Origin: CAZNVG01 sp964576475
GTDB taxonomy: Bacteria; Patescibacteriota; Saccharimonadia; Saccharimonadales; CAZNVG01
Assembly: GCA_964576475.1 (NCBI GenBank)
Contig: CAZNVG010000001.1
Span: 1 to 64,000 of the forward strand
Direction: 5' to 3'
DNA: 64,000 nucleotides
The translations under genes were made by a program, and so were the position numbers. The notes under the pieces are model-generated. The model was not told the DNA's origin and made no database searches. It worked only from the letters and a program-made list of their open reading frames with translations. Positions 50,998-59,828 of the stretch are shown here, in pieces (position 1 is the stretch's first letter; each line of letters begins with the position of its first letter).

Positions 50998-52126
50998 CAC
51001 GCGCTACAGTCCCAACGAGTCGGTCGTCGAGAATTGAAGGAATGATTTCCTGCTGAGACGGAGCTACAACTAACGAAGCGATAGCTTCTGCCGCAGCTAA
51101 CTTATGTTCCTCAGTAATTGCACTGACACCGTTATCCAGAGCTCCTCTAAAAATACCGGGAAATGCCAAGGCGTTATTTATCTGATTAGGGAAGTCACTG
51201 CGACCTGTTGCAACGATAAATGCACCGGCAGCATGGGCGTCGTCGGGTGTAATTTCAGGGTTCGGGTTTGCGAGAGCAAATATAATCGGTTTGTCAGCCA
51301 TACTTTTTACGTGTGACTCCTGCAGCAAACCTGCCTTACTCACACCTATAAATATGTCGGCGTCTTTGATTGCCTCTTCTAAGTTTCCAGCACCGGGATC
51401 AAAGTCGACTGTGTGTAGTAGGGCTTTTTTCTCTTCGTTCAGATCATTCCGTGATGACGTAATGATTCCTTTACTATCAACAAGCGTTATCTTAACTCCA
51501 TGAGCATAGCTTTTAATGAGCTTCACTACCGCTGTACCCGCAGCGCCAGCACCGACAACTGTTATTCGGCAGCTATCAAGTGCTTTACCCGCAAGTTTTG
51601 TCGCGTTTATGAGACCTGCTAGTACAACTATTGCCGTGCCGTGTTGGTCGTCATGCATAATTGGAATGCGTAGTTTGTTTTTAAGCGTATCTTCGATAGC
51701 AAAACACTTCGGTGCAGAAATATCCTCCAAGTTAATGGCACCAAAGCTGGGCGCGATTGCAGTAATGGCGGCTATAATTTCGTCCGGTTCATGTACATCA
51801 AGCACAATTGGCACTGCATCAATATCTGCAAAGTGCTTAAACAACATAGCTTTGCCCTCCATGACGGGCATCGCACCATATGGCCCTATATCGCCAAGCC
51901 CTAGTACTGCTGAACCGTCTGAAATAATTGCTACTAAATTATTTGTCCACGAATAATCTCTAAGCTCGTCAGGATGGGCTGCCACGTATGAAGAAACGGC
52001 TCCAACTCCAGGACTATAATAAGCACTAAGTTTATCCTTTGAATCAGGAACATCTCGAAGACTGGTTTGAATTTTACCCTTGTATTTCTTATGTAGTTCG
52101 AGCGCTAATTGTGCGTAATCCATCAT
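50987..52126 (-). CDS. Malic enzyme (NAD(P)-dependent malate dehydrogenase, decarboxylating)
   Basis: 379 residues, the short single-domain bacterial type. SAYYSPGVGAVSSYVAAHPDELRDYSWTNN, ISDGSAVLGLGDIGPYGAMPVMEGKAMLFKHF and INLEDISAPKCFAIED provide the catalytic Tyr/Lys and metal Asp/Glu; VVGAGAAGTAVVKLI is the NAD(P)-binding loop. It converts malate to pyruvate and CO2. The C-terminus is complete (VARVIH). Convergent with the 78-residue gene. Confidence 0.94.
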   Translation of the reverse strand: MMDYAQLALELHKKYKGKIQTSLRDVPDSKDKLSAYYSPGVGAVSSYVAAHPDELRDYSWTNNLVAIISDGSAVLGLGDIGPYGAMPVMEGKAMLFKHFADIDAVPIVLDVHEPDEIIAAITAIAPSFGAINLEDISAPKCFAIEDTLKNKLRIPIMHDDQHGTAIVVLAGLINATKLAGKALDSCRITVVGAGAAGTAVVKLIKSYAHGVKITLVDSKGIITSSRNDLNEEKKALLHTVDFDPGAGNLEEAIKDADIFIGVSKAGLLQESHVKSMADKPIIFALANPNPEITPDDAHAAGAFIVATGRSDFPNQINNALAFPGIFRGALDNGVSAITEEHKLAAAEAIASLVVAPSQQEIIPSILDDRLVGTVARVIH

Positions 52127-52173
52127 GACCCCAATGCTTTAGTGTACTGGTCTACAGTATATCCCATTCGTTA

Positions 52174-52620
52174 TTACGAAACTTGCGTGATCATTAATTT
52201 ATGGAGCACAAGTATAAATAAGGCACAGTACAGTAGTTCGTATATCCAACCATAAGGCCTCTCGCCCCATTGTAGCCAGCTGTGAAACCTATAAAATGCA
52301 TTCTTTGGCAGTTTTCGCTTTCCGAAAATTAACCAGGTAAAGTCAGGTAGTGCCGCAAAGAACATGCCAACTACAGCAGCTTGCCACAGAGTTGGCCAGG
52401 TCAATAGTATAATAGCCAAGGCCGTAAAGCACGCAGTCGCGTCAATAAACAATATGGTTGTAAAGGTTCTGTCCCAATGTTTCATATTCTTGACACGTCC
52501 AAAGTGCGGCAGAGAGTCGCATACAAAATGTGACGCAAATGCAATTGGCGCAACAAGATATGGCTGCTTGACTGTCAGTCCGACAATTGCACCAACAAGC
52601 GTATGATTAATTCCTGTCAT
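52174..52620 (-). CDS. Membrane protein, YdjM-like (metal-dependent hydrolase-type)
   Basis: 148 residues with three to four hydrophobic spans (about 25-45, 58-85, 118-140). GINHTLVGAIVG and ASHFVCDSLPHFG are the conserved His/Asp motifs of the YdjM/LexA-binding inner-membrane hydrolase-like group, and AALPDFTWLIFG is a third. Enzyme activity has not been shown for most members. It lies between malic enzyme and rplS, on the opposite strand to the latter. Confidence 0.72.
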   Translation of the reverse strand: MTGINHTLVGAIVGLTVKQPYLVAPIAFASHFVCDSLPHFGRVKNMKHWDRTFTTILFIDATACFTALAIILLTWPTLWQAAVVGMFFAALPDFTWLIFGKRKLPKNAFYRFHSWLQWGERPYGWIYELLYCALFILVLHKLMITQVS

Positions 52621-52702
52621 TACGCTTAACTATACAGTATGCTCATTTTACCCTTATAAGGGTTGCTATAGGGGCGAAAAGCTGCTAGACTACACCCTCG
52701 TT

Positions 52703-53143
52703 ATGTCAACAACAGCAGCAATTCAAGCAAAGTATCTCAAACCCAAAGTAGTCGACGTGCAAAGCGGCGACACAGTTAAAGTGCACCAGCGAATTCGCGA
52801 GGGCAATAAGACTCGTGTCCAGGTATTCGAAGGCATGGTCATACGGACAAAGCGAACCGGTTCACTGACGAGCAGCATTACTGTTCGGAGAATCGCAAGC
52901 GGCGTTGGGGTAGAGAAGAGTTATCTTTTGCACAGTCCGCTTATCGAAAAAGTGGAAGTTGTTAAACGTAGCAAAGTACGCCGCAATTTCTTAAGCTACA
53001 TGCGAAACCGTAGTGGTAAGTCAGCTCGACTAAGCGGTGTTGATTTTGATCGTGAGAAAGTAAACGATACGTCAGTTGCTGAGGAGCAAACAAAAAAGAC
53101 TACTGATTCATCAGAAGTCACAGACGAAAAAACTGAAGAATAA
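52703..53143 (+). CDS. rplS: Ribosomal protein L19 with an acidic C-terminal extension
   Basis: 146 residues. VQSGDTVKVHQRIREGNKTRVQVFEGMVI, ITVRRIASGVGVEKSYLLHSPLIEKVEVVKRSKVRR and AKLYYMR-equivalent LSYMRNRSGKSARL are standard L19 at the 30S-50S interface. Most L19 proteins are about 115 residues; this has an extra tail of about 30 residues rich in Glu/Lys/Thr (EEQTKKTTDSSEVTDEKTEE). TAGACT at 52686-52691 precedes the ATG by 11 nt. Confidence 0.95.
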   Translation: MSTTAAIQAKYLKPKVVDVQSGDTVKVHQRIREGNKTRVQVFEGMVIRTKRTGSLTSSITVRRIASGVGVEKSYLLHSPLIEKVEVVKRSKVRRNFLSYMRNRSGKSARLSGVDFDREKVNDTSVAEEQTKKTTDSSEVTDEKTEE

Positions 53144-53185
53144 AAAACTTCTTCATAGTCATAGTGCTCATGCTAAGATAACTGC

Positions 53186-53953
53186 ATGAGCACTATTTCT
53201 TTACCAACACTTAACAAACTAAATATCTACGCTTCTCTGGCACATCTTTTGCAAGCGCTGGCAGTCTTCATGCTAGCTCGCGACTTCACGCTTCCTATAA
53301 ATATATCCTTACTAAGATTCAATCAATCTACCCAAGGTCTCGATCCAGGCGTGCAGGAAATATACAGATTACCCTTAGCCTCACTTATTATTGGGTTCTT
53401 TTTGTTATCAGCTTTTTTTCACGCTATTATCTCTACTTTGTATCGTCGACGCTACGAACAAGATCTCTCCCAGGGTATTAATCGCCTTCGATGGATTGAG
53501 TACGCACTTAGCGCCAGTACTATGATGGTAGCCATAGCAATGCTCGTAGGTGTCTATGACCTAGCTAGTCTACTTATGATTTTCGCACTGACAGCTGGCA
53601 TGAACTTGATGGGGCTTGTTATGGAGGTGACAAATAAGAAATCCAAGAATCCTAGCTGGCTAAGTTACCTCATAGGCTGCGGCGCAGGAATAGTACCGTG
53701 GATTGTCATTGCCTTATACTTCTGGGCTAGTAGCCACTACGCAAATAGCGCACCACCAACTTTCGTATATTACATTTATGGCTCAATCTTCATATTCTTC
53801 AACGGATTTGCAATCAATATGTGGCTACAATATAAGCGACTAGGGAAGTGGAGTAACTACTTGTACGGCGAACGAACCTATATCATATTAAGCCTCGTCG
53901 CTAAGTCCGCTTTAGCCTGGCAAGTATTTGCTGGCACTCTTCGACCAAACTAG
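53186..53953 (+). CDS. Heliorhodopsin
   Basis: 255-residue seven-helix retinal protein. The seventh helix contains LSLVAKSALAWQVFAGTL, with Lys240 as the retinal Schiff-base lysine. LRWIEYALSAS in helix 3 carries Glu105, corresponding to the heliorhodopsin counterion, and His20 and His79 lie where heliorhodopsins have two conserved inner histidines. It is distinct from type 1 rhodopsins, which carry an Asp/Thr pattern in helix 3. Heliorhodopsins sit inverted (N-terminus inside); light-dependent signalling, transport or enzyme regulation are proposed roles. TAAGAT (53174-53179), extended by TGC, ends 6 nt before the ATG. No retinal-synthesis gene is in the window. Confidence 0.93.
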   Translation: MSTISLPTLNKLNIYASLAHLLQALAVFMLARDFTLPINISLLRFNQSTQGLDPGVQEIYRLPLASLIIGFFLLSAFFHAIISTLYRRRYEQDLSQGINRLRWIEYALSASTMMVAIAMLVGVYDLASLLMIFALTAGMNLMGLVMEVTNKKSKNPSWLSYLIGCGAGIVPWIVIALYFWASSHYANSAPPTFVYYIYGSIFIFFNGFAINMWLQYKRLGKWSNYLYGERTYIILSLVAKSALAWQVFAGTLRPN

Positions 53954-54517
53954 ATGATAGGCATAGATGAAGTTGGTCGTGGAACTTGGGCGGGTCCGCT
54001 TCTTGTAGCCGCAGTGCGACTTCACGGTGATATAGCTGGCTTGACTGATAGTAAGTTACTGTCAGCTAAGAAACGTGCGATTTTAGCCCTTCAGATACAA
54101 AAGACTGCCGATATAGGTCTCGGCTGGGTATCGGCAGAAACCATAGACTCATTAGGTCTAACACGGTGTCTGGAGATAGGTGCCTTGCGTGCTGTTTCTG
54201 AACTGAGGGCTAATTCTTCTGAACCTATCATCATAGACGGCACACAGAATTTCTTGCCAGAAACGTACGCAGTTGAGACTCACGTTAAAGCCGAGCTCAA
54301 CTTTCCGTCTGTAGCGGCCGCCTCAATTATCGCTAAAGAGCTCAGGGACTCCTATATGCGCGCAATTGCCACAAAACATCCTGAGTATGCATTCGAATCA
54401 CACGTCGGCTATGGTACAGCAGTACACGCGCAGGCGCTGCAACAATTCGGAGTCATTGAATCGTTACACCGACTGAGCTTTAAGCCAATTAAGGCACTAC
54501 TCCTCAACGCGAGGTAA
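53954..54517 (+). CDS. rnhB: Ribonuclease HII
   Basis: 187-residue enzyme that removes RNA from RNA-DNA hybrids and single ribonucleotides from DNA. GIDEVGRGTWAGPLLVAAV gives the DE catalytic pair, IIDGTQNF the third Asp, and AELNFPSVAAASIIAKELRD and SHVGYGTAVH the conserved lysine and GYGT blocks. Its ATG follows the heliorhodopsin stop with no gap, so they share a transcript. The last 21 bp overlap the convergent gene's end. Confidence 0.94.
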   Translation: MIGIDEVGRGTWAGPLLVAAVRLHGDIAGLTDSKLLSAKKRAILALQIQKTADIGLGWVSAETIDSLGLTRCLEIGALRAVSELRANSSEPIIIDGTQNFLPETYAVETHVKAELNFPSVAAASIIAKELRDSYMRAIATKHPEYAFESHVGYGTAVHAQALQQFGVIESLHRLSFKPIKALLLNAR

Positions 54518-55441
54518 CTCGGTCATTTTCCGGTAGTCACCTAACTCCAGTGTCTTCTCGTACGGGTGAGAAGGTAATTCTTGCTCTCGCTTTTTTCGCG
54601 CCTTATCAAACGCCTCATTTGCGTCAAATGCTGCAGCGAGCACGCCAAGATGATACATAATGTTGTACTCATCAAAGTCATTCGCTTCAAATCGATAGTC
54701 TTTACTCATACGCATCGCTCCAACTGATAGTGGATGCAGTCTGCTCTTGGGCTTGAGAGGTTTTTTAACTTCTTGTTTAAAGTCAGCTGGATTTACTGAA
54801 TACTCTTTTTCAGTCCAAGAACCTAGGTTCTCCATAGATCGAATATGTCTTTTAAGTGACAGTGATACCATTTGACCAGCTCTTACTTCGTCTTTCATGA
54901 GTGCATATTTAAAGTCCGCACCGTGAACCGCTCGTGCATTATCGTGAAGACGTGAGAAATCCGATGATTCCTGTGGCAAGGCTAGCGACCGCATAGCTGC
55001 ATCCCGTGCAGCAGTAAAGTAGCGTGCTGAAACAACGTATTTTGAAAAGTTTAGTATCCAGCCGTCATCATCTCTCTTAAGTGAGCGTCTAGCGACAAGT
55101 ATCTCTAGTAATTCAGGTTCCTTGGGCATTAACCGCTCCCCAATGACAAAACCTGCGTAATTTTCAGGAATATCTACAACATAACTGCGCGCAACGCCAA
55201 CATACTCTGGGCTATCGGTTAACGCTAGTGCTCCGCTTTTGCCGGTCTCGACTTTAGTCGCAATTGCACCGATTACCGATCCGACAAAACGAAAGTTAGT
55301 CTGCCATGCCTCAATTGCATATTCGGTTGTTTCTATTGCCAGTCCAGCAACACCCTTTAATTGAGCTTCACGTAGTTCACGCATGCTCTCGCGTATATTT
55401 CGGAGGGCTAATTCCGTTTGATCAACGGGCTCATTTTCCAT
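54497..55441 (-). CDS. Unknown 314-residue protein
   Basis: Not recognised. A soluble, mostly helical protein with an acidic N-terminus (MENEPVDQTELALRNI), YVVDIPENYAGFVIGERLM around residue 90, ILVARRSLKRDDDGW, and a charged C-terminus (RKKREQELPSHPYEKTLEL). No signal peptide or clear membrane span. It is convergent with rnhB, sharing 21 bp of coding end, and diverges from the YraN gene. It may be a lineage-specific protein. Confidence 0.65.
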   Translation of the reverse strand: MENEPVDQTELALRNIRESMRELREAQLKGVAGLAIETTEYAIEAWQTNFRFVGSVIGAIATKVETGKSGALALTDSPEYVGVARSYVVDIPENYAGFVIGERLMPKEPELLEILVARRSLKRDDDGWILNFSKYVVSARYFTAARDAAMRSLALPQESSDFSRLHDNARAVHGADFKYALMKDEVRAGQMVSLSLKRHIRSMENLGSWTEKEYSVNPADFKQEVKKPLKPKSRLHPLSVGAMRMSKDYRFEANDFDEYNIMYHLGVLAAAFDANEAFDKARKKREQELPSHPYEKTLELGDYRKMTELPRVEE

Positions 55442-55482
55442 AAGAGTGAACTATACAACTTTATGCTACATTAGTAAATAAT

Positions 55483-55821
55483 ATGTCTACGTATATAGGT
55501 CGAACTGCAGAGAATATGGCTCTTCAAGAGCTTGAACTGCTTGGCTTCAATCTAGTAGCCCAAAACTGGCGAACAAGACTATGCGAAGTAGATATAATCG
55601 TCTCTAAAGGTGACACTATCTATTTCGTCGAAGTAAAGTATCGTCGGTCTTCAGTATCGGGCGATGGCATAGACTATATTACTTCTAAGAAGTTACAGCA
55701 GATGCGCTTTGCGGCTGAACTATGGTGCGCACAGAACAGGTGGCTGGGCGACTATGAACTGGCAGCAATCGCCGTATCAGGGAGTGACTATACTGTTGGC
55801 GACTTAGTGCTCTGTGGCTGA
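55483..55821 (+). CDS. YraN-family (UPF0102) endonuclease-like protein
   Basis: 112-residue small PD-(D/E)xK-fold protein. The start GRTAENMALQELELLGF, then NWRTRLCEVDIIVSKGDTIYFVEVKYR supplies the EVD and EVK catalytic-type residues, and GIDYITSKKLQQMRFAAELW is the usual helix. Family members are thought to be nucleases or Holliday-junction-associated but are uncharacterised in most species. TACATT (55467-55472), extended by TGC, lies 10 nt before the ATG. It overlaps the end of the M1 aminopeptidase gene. Confidence 0.9.
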   Translation: MSTYIGRTAENMALQELELLGFNLVAQNWRTRLCEVDIIVSKGDTIYFVEVKYRRSSVSGDGIDYITSKKLQQMRFAAELWCAQNRWLGDYELAAIAVSGSDYTVGDLVLCG

Positions 55822-58383
55822 ATACCGAACAAGCCATTTCTTGACGGCCTCATGATCGCGATTACGCCAGGCAACTCTCGCAGCAATATCTGAGTACCCA
55901 ACAAGAATGTTTCTATGAAGCATTTTATGTGATTCAAGCGGCTCGAAAAATTCATGATAGCGCTTCTGCCAAGCCTCGTCATTCATCGCACCGGCACAAT
56001 ATGTGGGTAAGTAGTCAAATGATTTACTTTTGCCCAGAGTATCTTGAATCCATTCCCAGTTCTCAGTCATATACTCCCAAGTTATTTCACGAAGTCGATA
56101 ATTGCGCATAAATAGTGCAATCCATCTCAGGAGATCCTGCGGTCGCACAAACCCATTTATCCCAAGAGCCTTTTCAAGTATTCGTTTTGCGAGCATAGGA
56201 TCCTTAGTACTACTGAGAGCGCCCGTTATGTCGCTTTGCACTTCAGGATGCGCTGATGGATACTGCTCAAGCAAGTCCATTGCATACGAATCATCATCGT
56301 GCCGTACCATTACGGATAGGATTGTGCCACGTATTTCAGCAGGAAGAGACTCGATTGAGTCCGCTTTTTTGAAACGTGCTTTCGCTTCATTAAGCGCAGA
56401 CTCGTCTTCAGAACCTACCATTAGCGACAGGGCAGTATGACGAAGTTGTTTCGTGTTTGGATCATCGTCTTTTTGATCATCCCATCCAAGCGTCGTATAC
56501 CATTGTTGCGACAATTGCTTGCGCAGGGTACGGAGTGCCGCTTCTGATTCTTCATCGCCTTCAGTGATAACACTCGCACTACCAATCACCCGCGTAATCA
56601 GCCCCCAAACGTTATCTCGAGGCTCGCTTGCTGTGTGCTCAATAATCTGAAGTGCTTTGGTAAGTGAGTCATCGCCACGCCGCGCCAGCAGCAGTAAATC
56701 ATTTAGCATGTTTATTCTGGCTTCAGCTGAAATCTTTTGGTTTTGTAACTGAGTGATGAGGTGCTGTGTATGATTGTCGCCAATATATTGGGTGACAAAA
56801 TGTGCGCTACCTTGATGATTCAGCAGGATAGGGTTCTTGCTTTCACTGACGATCGTGGCTTCTTTTGTCTTCAAGAGGTCAGGTTTTAATGTTTCATTAG
56901 CCAATAGCGGTATAGGCCAGAGTGTTGTATCGTTTTGCGCATCTAATACAAACCGCTCCTGTGACAAATGAACTTTTTCGGCATCTTGTGAAACACGGAC
57001 AAGCGCCAAGCCCGGTTGCGTTATCCAAGGGGTCATGAGCGCACCAATGTCCTTGCCGCTCACTTCACTCATGGCACGCCATAAGTCTTCCCTGGTGGTG
57101 TTCCCGTATTCGTGTCGATGAAAATATATCTGGAGAGCTTTCGAAAAATCTTTGTCTCCAATGTAGTCTCGAAGCATTTTCAGTAGTCTTCCACCCTTGG
57201 CATAGACGATACCCGGATCAAACAGTGTTTCTATTAGCTCTGGGTCTGTAACCTTAACTCCGACTGGTTGTATGTCTTTATATATGTCTCTGTTCGACGA
57301 ACTAATTATGTCGAGCGCAGTATAGTGCTCCCATTGCTTCCATTCTGGATGAATTACGTCGAGAGAAAGGTGCTCCATGATACTTGCGAAGCTTTCGTTT
57401 AACCACAAGTCATCCCACCATTGCATTGTGACAAGATTGCCAAACCACTGATGAGAAAGTTCATGTGCGACAACGATCGACACATATTGCTCTGAACTTA
57501 TTGATCTATTTTGAGGATCGGCCAACAACGCTACTTCACGGTAAGTGATGAGCCCCCAGTTTTCCATGGCTCCTGCATCAAAGTCAGGTAACGCGACCTG
57601 ATCACACTTACTCAGCGGAAAAGGCACACCAAAGTACTCTGTATAGAATTCCAAGAGCTTAACTGCTTCGTGAGTGGCATACGTAAGCTGCTCTACTGGT
57701 CTCGCGACAGCTGACCACGATCTGACAACAATGCCATCTTTGGTTTTTGCCTCAAAGCAGTGCATCTTACCAATGACAAAAGCAAGCAAGTATGTACTCA
57801 TACGAGGGGTTTTTTCAAAGCTAATCCGCGAAAGCCCGTCACTAGATTCTCGGCTCAGCTCAGGTGTGTTACTTAATACAACCTGACCCTCAATAGCTGG
57901 CGTCTCTATACTTAGCGAGAACGTCGCTTTTGCTGCCGGCTCATCAATACATGGAAACGCCTCTCGGGCATGATGGCTTTCAAACTGCGTTGCTAAAATG
58001 ACTTCCTCAACACCGTCATGATCAAAGCGACTAGGATAAATACCATTCATTACATCAGTAATGCTACCCTTGAATTCTACTGTAACCGTGTAGTTCCCTG
58101 GATATAATTTATCTTCCGTATGCAAGCGAACTTCTTCGAGCTTTTTGTGGTGATGAATCCGTGTAACCTCAGGACTATGTTCACGTTTTCGTTCATGTCG
58201 AGTAATCGTTGCGCCAGTTATAGTCAGGTCACGTTGGTGCAGCGTTATTCGTTGAGCGGGTTTTTTTAACTGCCCTGTAATGACCGCTGAGCCACTGAAA
58301 CTTTTGCTACCCTCGGCAATTTTAAGAGTTAATTCGTAGTGTTCTGGAGCGAATGATGCATGGAGGCGTTTGGCAGATGACAT
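55804..58383 (-). CDS. M1-family aminopeptidase
   Basis: 859-residue zinc aminopeptidase. The N-terminal beta domain is followed by GAMEN (near residue 270), the zinc motif HELSHQWFGNLVTMQWWDDLWLNE (HExxH-x18-E, near 305), and a long C-terminal helical domain with ERAP1-C-like repeats. It trims N-terminal residues from peptides. No signal peptide is seen from this start, which was chosen at 58383 because TACGAT lies 7 nt upstream; an in-frame start at 58473 would run across the nusA leader. Its 3' end overlaps YraN by 18 bp. Confidence 0.94.
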   Translation of the reverse strand: MSSAKRLHASFAPEHYELTLKIAEGSKSFSGSAVITGQLKKPAQRITLHQRDLTITGATITRHERKREHSPEVTRIHHHKKLEEVRLHTEDKLYPGNYTVTVEFKGSITDVMNGIYPSRFDHDGVEEVILATQFESHHAREAFPCIDEPAAKATFSLSIETPAIEGQVVLSNTPELSRESSDGLSRISFEKTPRMSTYLLAFVIGKMHCFEAKTKDGIVVRSWSAVARPVEQLTYATHEAVKLLEFYTEYFGVPFPLSKCDQVALPDFDAGAMENWGLITYREVALLADPQNRSISSEQYVSIVVAHELSHQWFGNLVTMQWWDDLWLNESFASIMEHLSLDVIHPEWKQWEHYTALDIISSSNRDIYKDIQPVGVKVTDPELIETLFDPGIVYAKGGRLLKMLRDYIGDKDFSKALQIYFHRHEYGNTTREDLWRAMSEVSGKDIGALMTPWITQPGLALVRVSQDAEKVHLSQERFVLDAQNDTTLWPIPLLANETLKPDLLKTKEATIVSESKNPILLNHQGSAHFVTQYIGDNHTQHLITQLQNQKISAEARINMLNDLLLLARRGDDSLTKALQIIEHTASEPRDNVWGLITRVIGSASVITEGDEESEAALRTLRKQLSQQWYTTLGWDDQKDDDPNTKQLRHTALSLMVGSEDESALNEAKARFKKADSIESLPAEIRGTILSVMVRHDDDSYAMDLLEQYPSAHPEVQSDITGALSSTKDPMLAKRILEKALGINGFVRPQDLLRWIALFMRNYRLREITWEYMTENWEWIQDTLGKSKSFDYLPTYCAGAMNDEAWQKRYHEFFEPLESHKMLHRNILVGYSDIAARVAWRNRDHEAVKKWLVRYSATEH

Positions 58384-58427
58384 GTAATTAATCGTAGCAT
58401 GGCTTGATGAAAGCTGTGTCGTTATGC

Positions 58428-58470
58428 TATAGTTAACACGTTGTCCGGCCGTTCTCAGGTCGGCTTTTTT
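58428..58470 (+). promoter_or_regulatory. nusA promoter and terminator-like leader hairpin
   Basis: TATAGT (58428-58433), extended by TGC, predicts a start near 58440. The leader then has GGCCG (58447-58451) pairing with CGGCT (58461-58465, one G-U), followed by TTTTTT. The stem is short but a U6 run inside a nusA leader fits an autoregulated attenuator. Confidence is limited by the 4-5 bp stem. Confidence 0.4.
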
Positions 58471-58497
58471 CATCTTAAACCCCCGGAAGGAACCACA

Positions 58498-59724
58498 ATG
58501 GATCTAGAAATTAAACAGTTAGTACTCGCCATCAAACAAATCGCGGAAGAGAAAAACCTACCAGAAGAAGTCGTACAAGACGTTATCCAGCAGGCACTCG
58601 CCGCTGCATGGCGCCGTGACTTTGGTGATCGCGAACAAGAAGTGCGCGCAGAGTTAAATCAAAGCAACGGCGATGTGACTATCTTTGCCAGCAAAGAAGT
58701 CGTTGAAGTCGTAGGTGACCCACAAGTAGAGATTAATGTTGCCGACGCACAGAAAATCCGAAAAGATGCTGCAGTGGGCGAATTTGTAGAAATAGTCGAG
58801 AAGCCAACAACCTTTGGTCGTGTCGCTGCACAAACTGCTCGACAGGTTATTATCCAGAAACTACGTGAAGCTGAACGAGAAGTCGTGCTTAGTCTTTTTG
58901 AAGATAAAATCGGTACGATTATCAACGCTACTGTGCAACGAGCTGAAGCTCGAATTGTACGTGTTGATCTTGGAAAAGCTACGGGCATTATGCCTATCAG
59001 CGAACAAATTCCTGGTGAGCGCTACTATCCCGGTGCCCGAATCAAAGTGTATCTAAAAGATGTTGAGCGCGGCACTCGAGGTCCACAGCTAATTCTCTCG
59101 CGCGCCACAGGTGAGTTCGTGAAACAGCTTTTCATGAACGAAGTTCCTGAGATGGAAAGTGGCGCAGTAGAGATCAAAGAAATCGCGCGTGAAGCTGGTG
59201 TCCGTACAAAGATTGCAGTGGCTAGCAACGTTGCCGGCGTTGATCCCGTAGGGACATTTGTTGGTGGTCATGGAACTCGCGTACAAGCTGTTATGGGCGA
59301 AATTGGTGATCAGGAAAAGATAGACATCATTGTATATGACGAAGATCCAGCGACTTTCATTAAGAACGCACTTTCACCTACAGAAGTAGTTAAAGTAGAG
59401 ATCTACGAATCAGAAAAGAAGGCAATTGTACGAGTTGGCGAAGATCAGCTATCAATTGCTATCGGAAAAAACGGTCAGAACGTACGATTGGCAAGCAAAC
59501 TTACAGGCTACGAACTAGATATTGCTCCGAGCAACACACCTAAACCAGTTGAAAAGGCTACAGAGCCTGAAGCTGAAGAACCAGCTGCCGCACCAGTTGT
59601 CACATCAACGCCAACCCCTGCGAAGCCGCGACTAAAGCGAAAAGAAGAGCTTGAAAGCAGTCTGCTGAGCGCCATAGAAGAGCACGGCGAAGCAGCTGAT
59701 AGTACAGACGAATCCAAAGAATAG
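58498..59724 (+). CDS. nusA: Transcription termination/antitermination factor NusA
   Basis: 408 residues. The N-terminal RNAP-binding domain (DLEIKQLVLAIKQIAEEKNLPEEVV) is followed by an S1 domain (GTIINATVQRAEARIVRVDLGKATGIMP), then two KH domains (GVRTKIAVASNVAGVDPVGTFVGGHGTRVQAVMGE and SEKKAIVRVGEDQLSIAIGKNGQNVRLA). The acidic C-terminal tail is low complexity and lacks the AR repeats of E. coli. GGAAGG precedes the ATG. It is divergent from the M1 aminopeptidase and upstream of a CIRCE-controlled clpC. Confidence 0.96.
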   Translation: MDLEIKQLVLAIKQIAEEKNLPEEVVQDVIQQALAAAWRRDFGDREQEVRAELNQSNGDVTIFASKEVVEVVGDPQVEINVADAQKIRKDAAVGEFVEIVEKPTTFGRVAAQTARQVIIQKLREAEREVVLSLFEDKIGTIINATVQRAEARIVRVDLGKATGIMPISEQIPGERYYPGARIKVYLKDVERGTRGPQLILSRATGEFVKQLFMNEVPEMESGAVEIKEIAREAGVRTKIAVASNVAGVDPVGTFVGGHGTRVQAVMGEIGDQEKIDIIVYDEDPATFIKNALSPTEVVKVEIYESEKKAIVRVGEDQLSIAIGKNGQNVRLASKLTGYELDIAPSNTPKPVEKATEPEAEEPAAAPVVTSTPTPAKPRLKRKEELESSLLSAIEEHGEAADSTDESKE

Positions 59725-59741
59725 TTGTTCTATCAAAAAGA

Positions 59742-59776
59742 CGAATTAGCACTCTTGCAATGGGAGTGCTAATTCG
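59742..59776 (+). promoter_or_regulatory. CIRCE element (HrcA operator) upstream of clpC
   Basis: A perfect CIRCE: TTAGCACTC (59746-59754), 9-nt spacer, GAGTGCTAA (59764-59772). The arms extend to 13 bp each (CGAATTAGCACTC and GAGTGCTAATTCG). It sits 53 bp before the clpC ATG. In other bacteria CIRCE is bound by HrcA to repress heat-shock genes, most often groESL and dnaK. Confidence 0.92.
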
Positions 59777-59828
59777 ATACACTTTTACGTATGACAGTCA
59801 CCTTAACAGACTGTCGTGAGGGAACACT

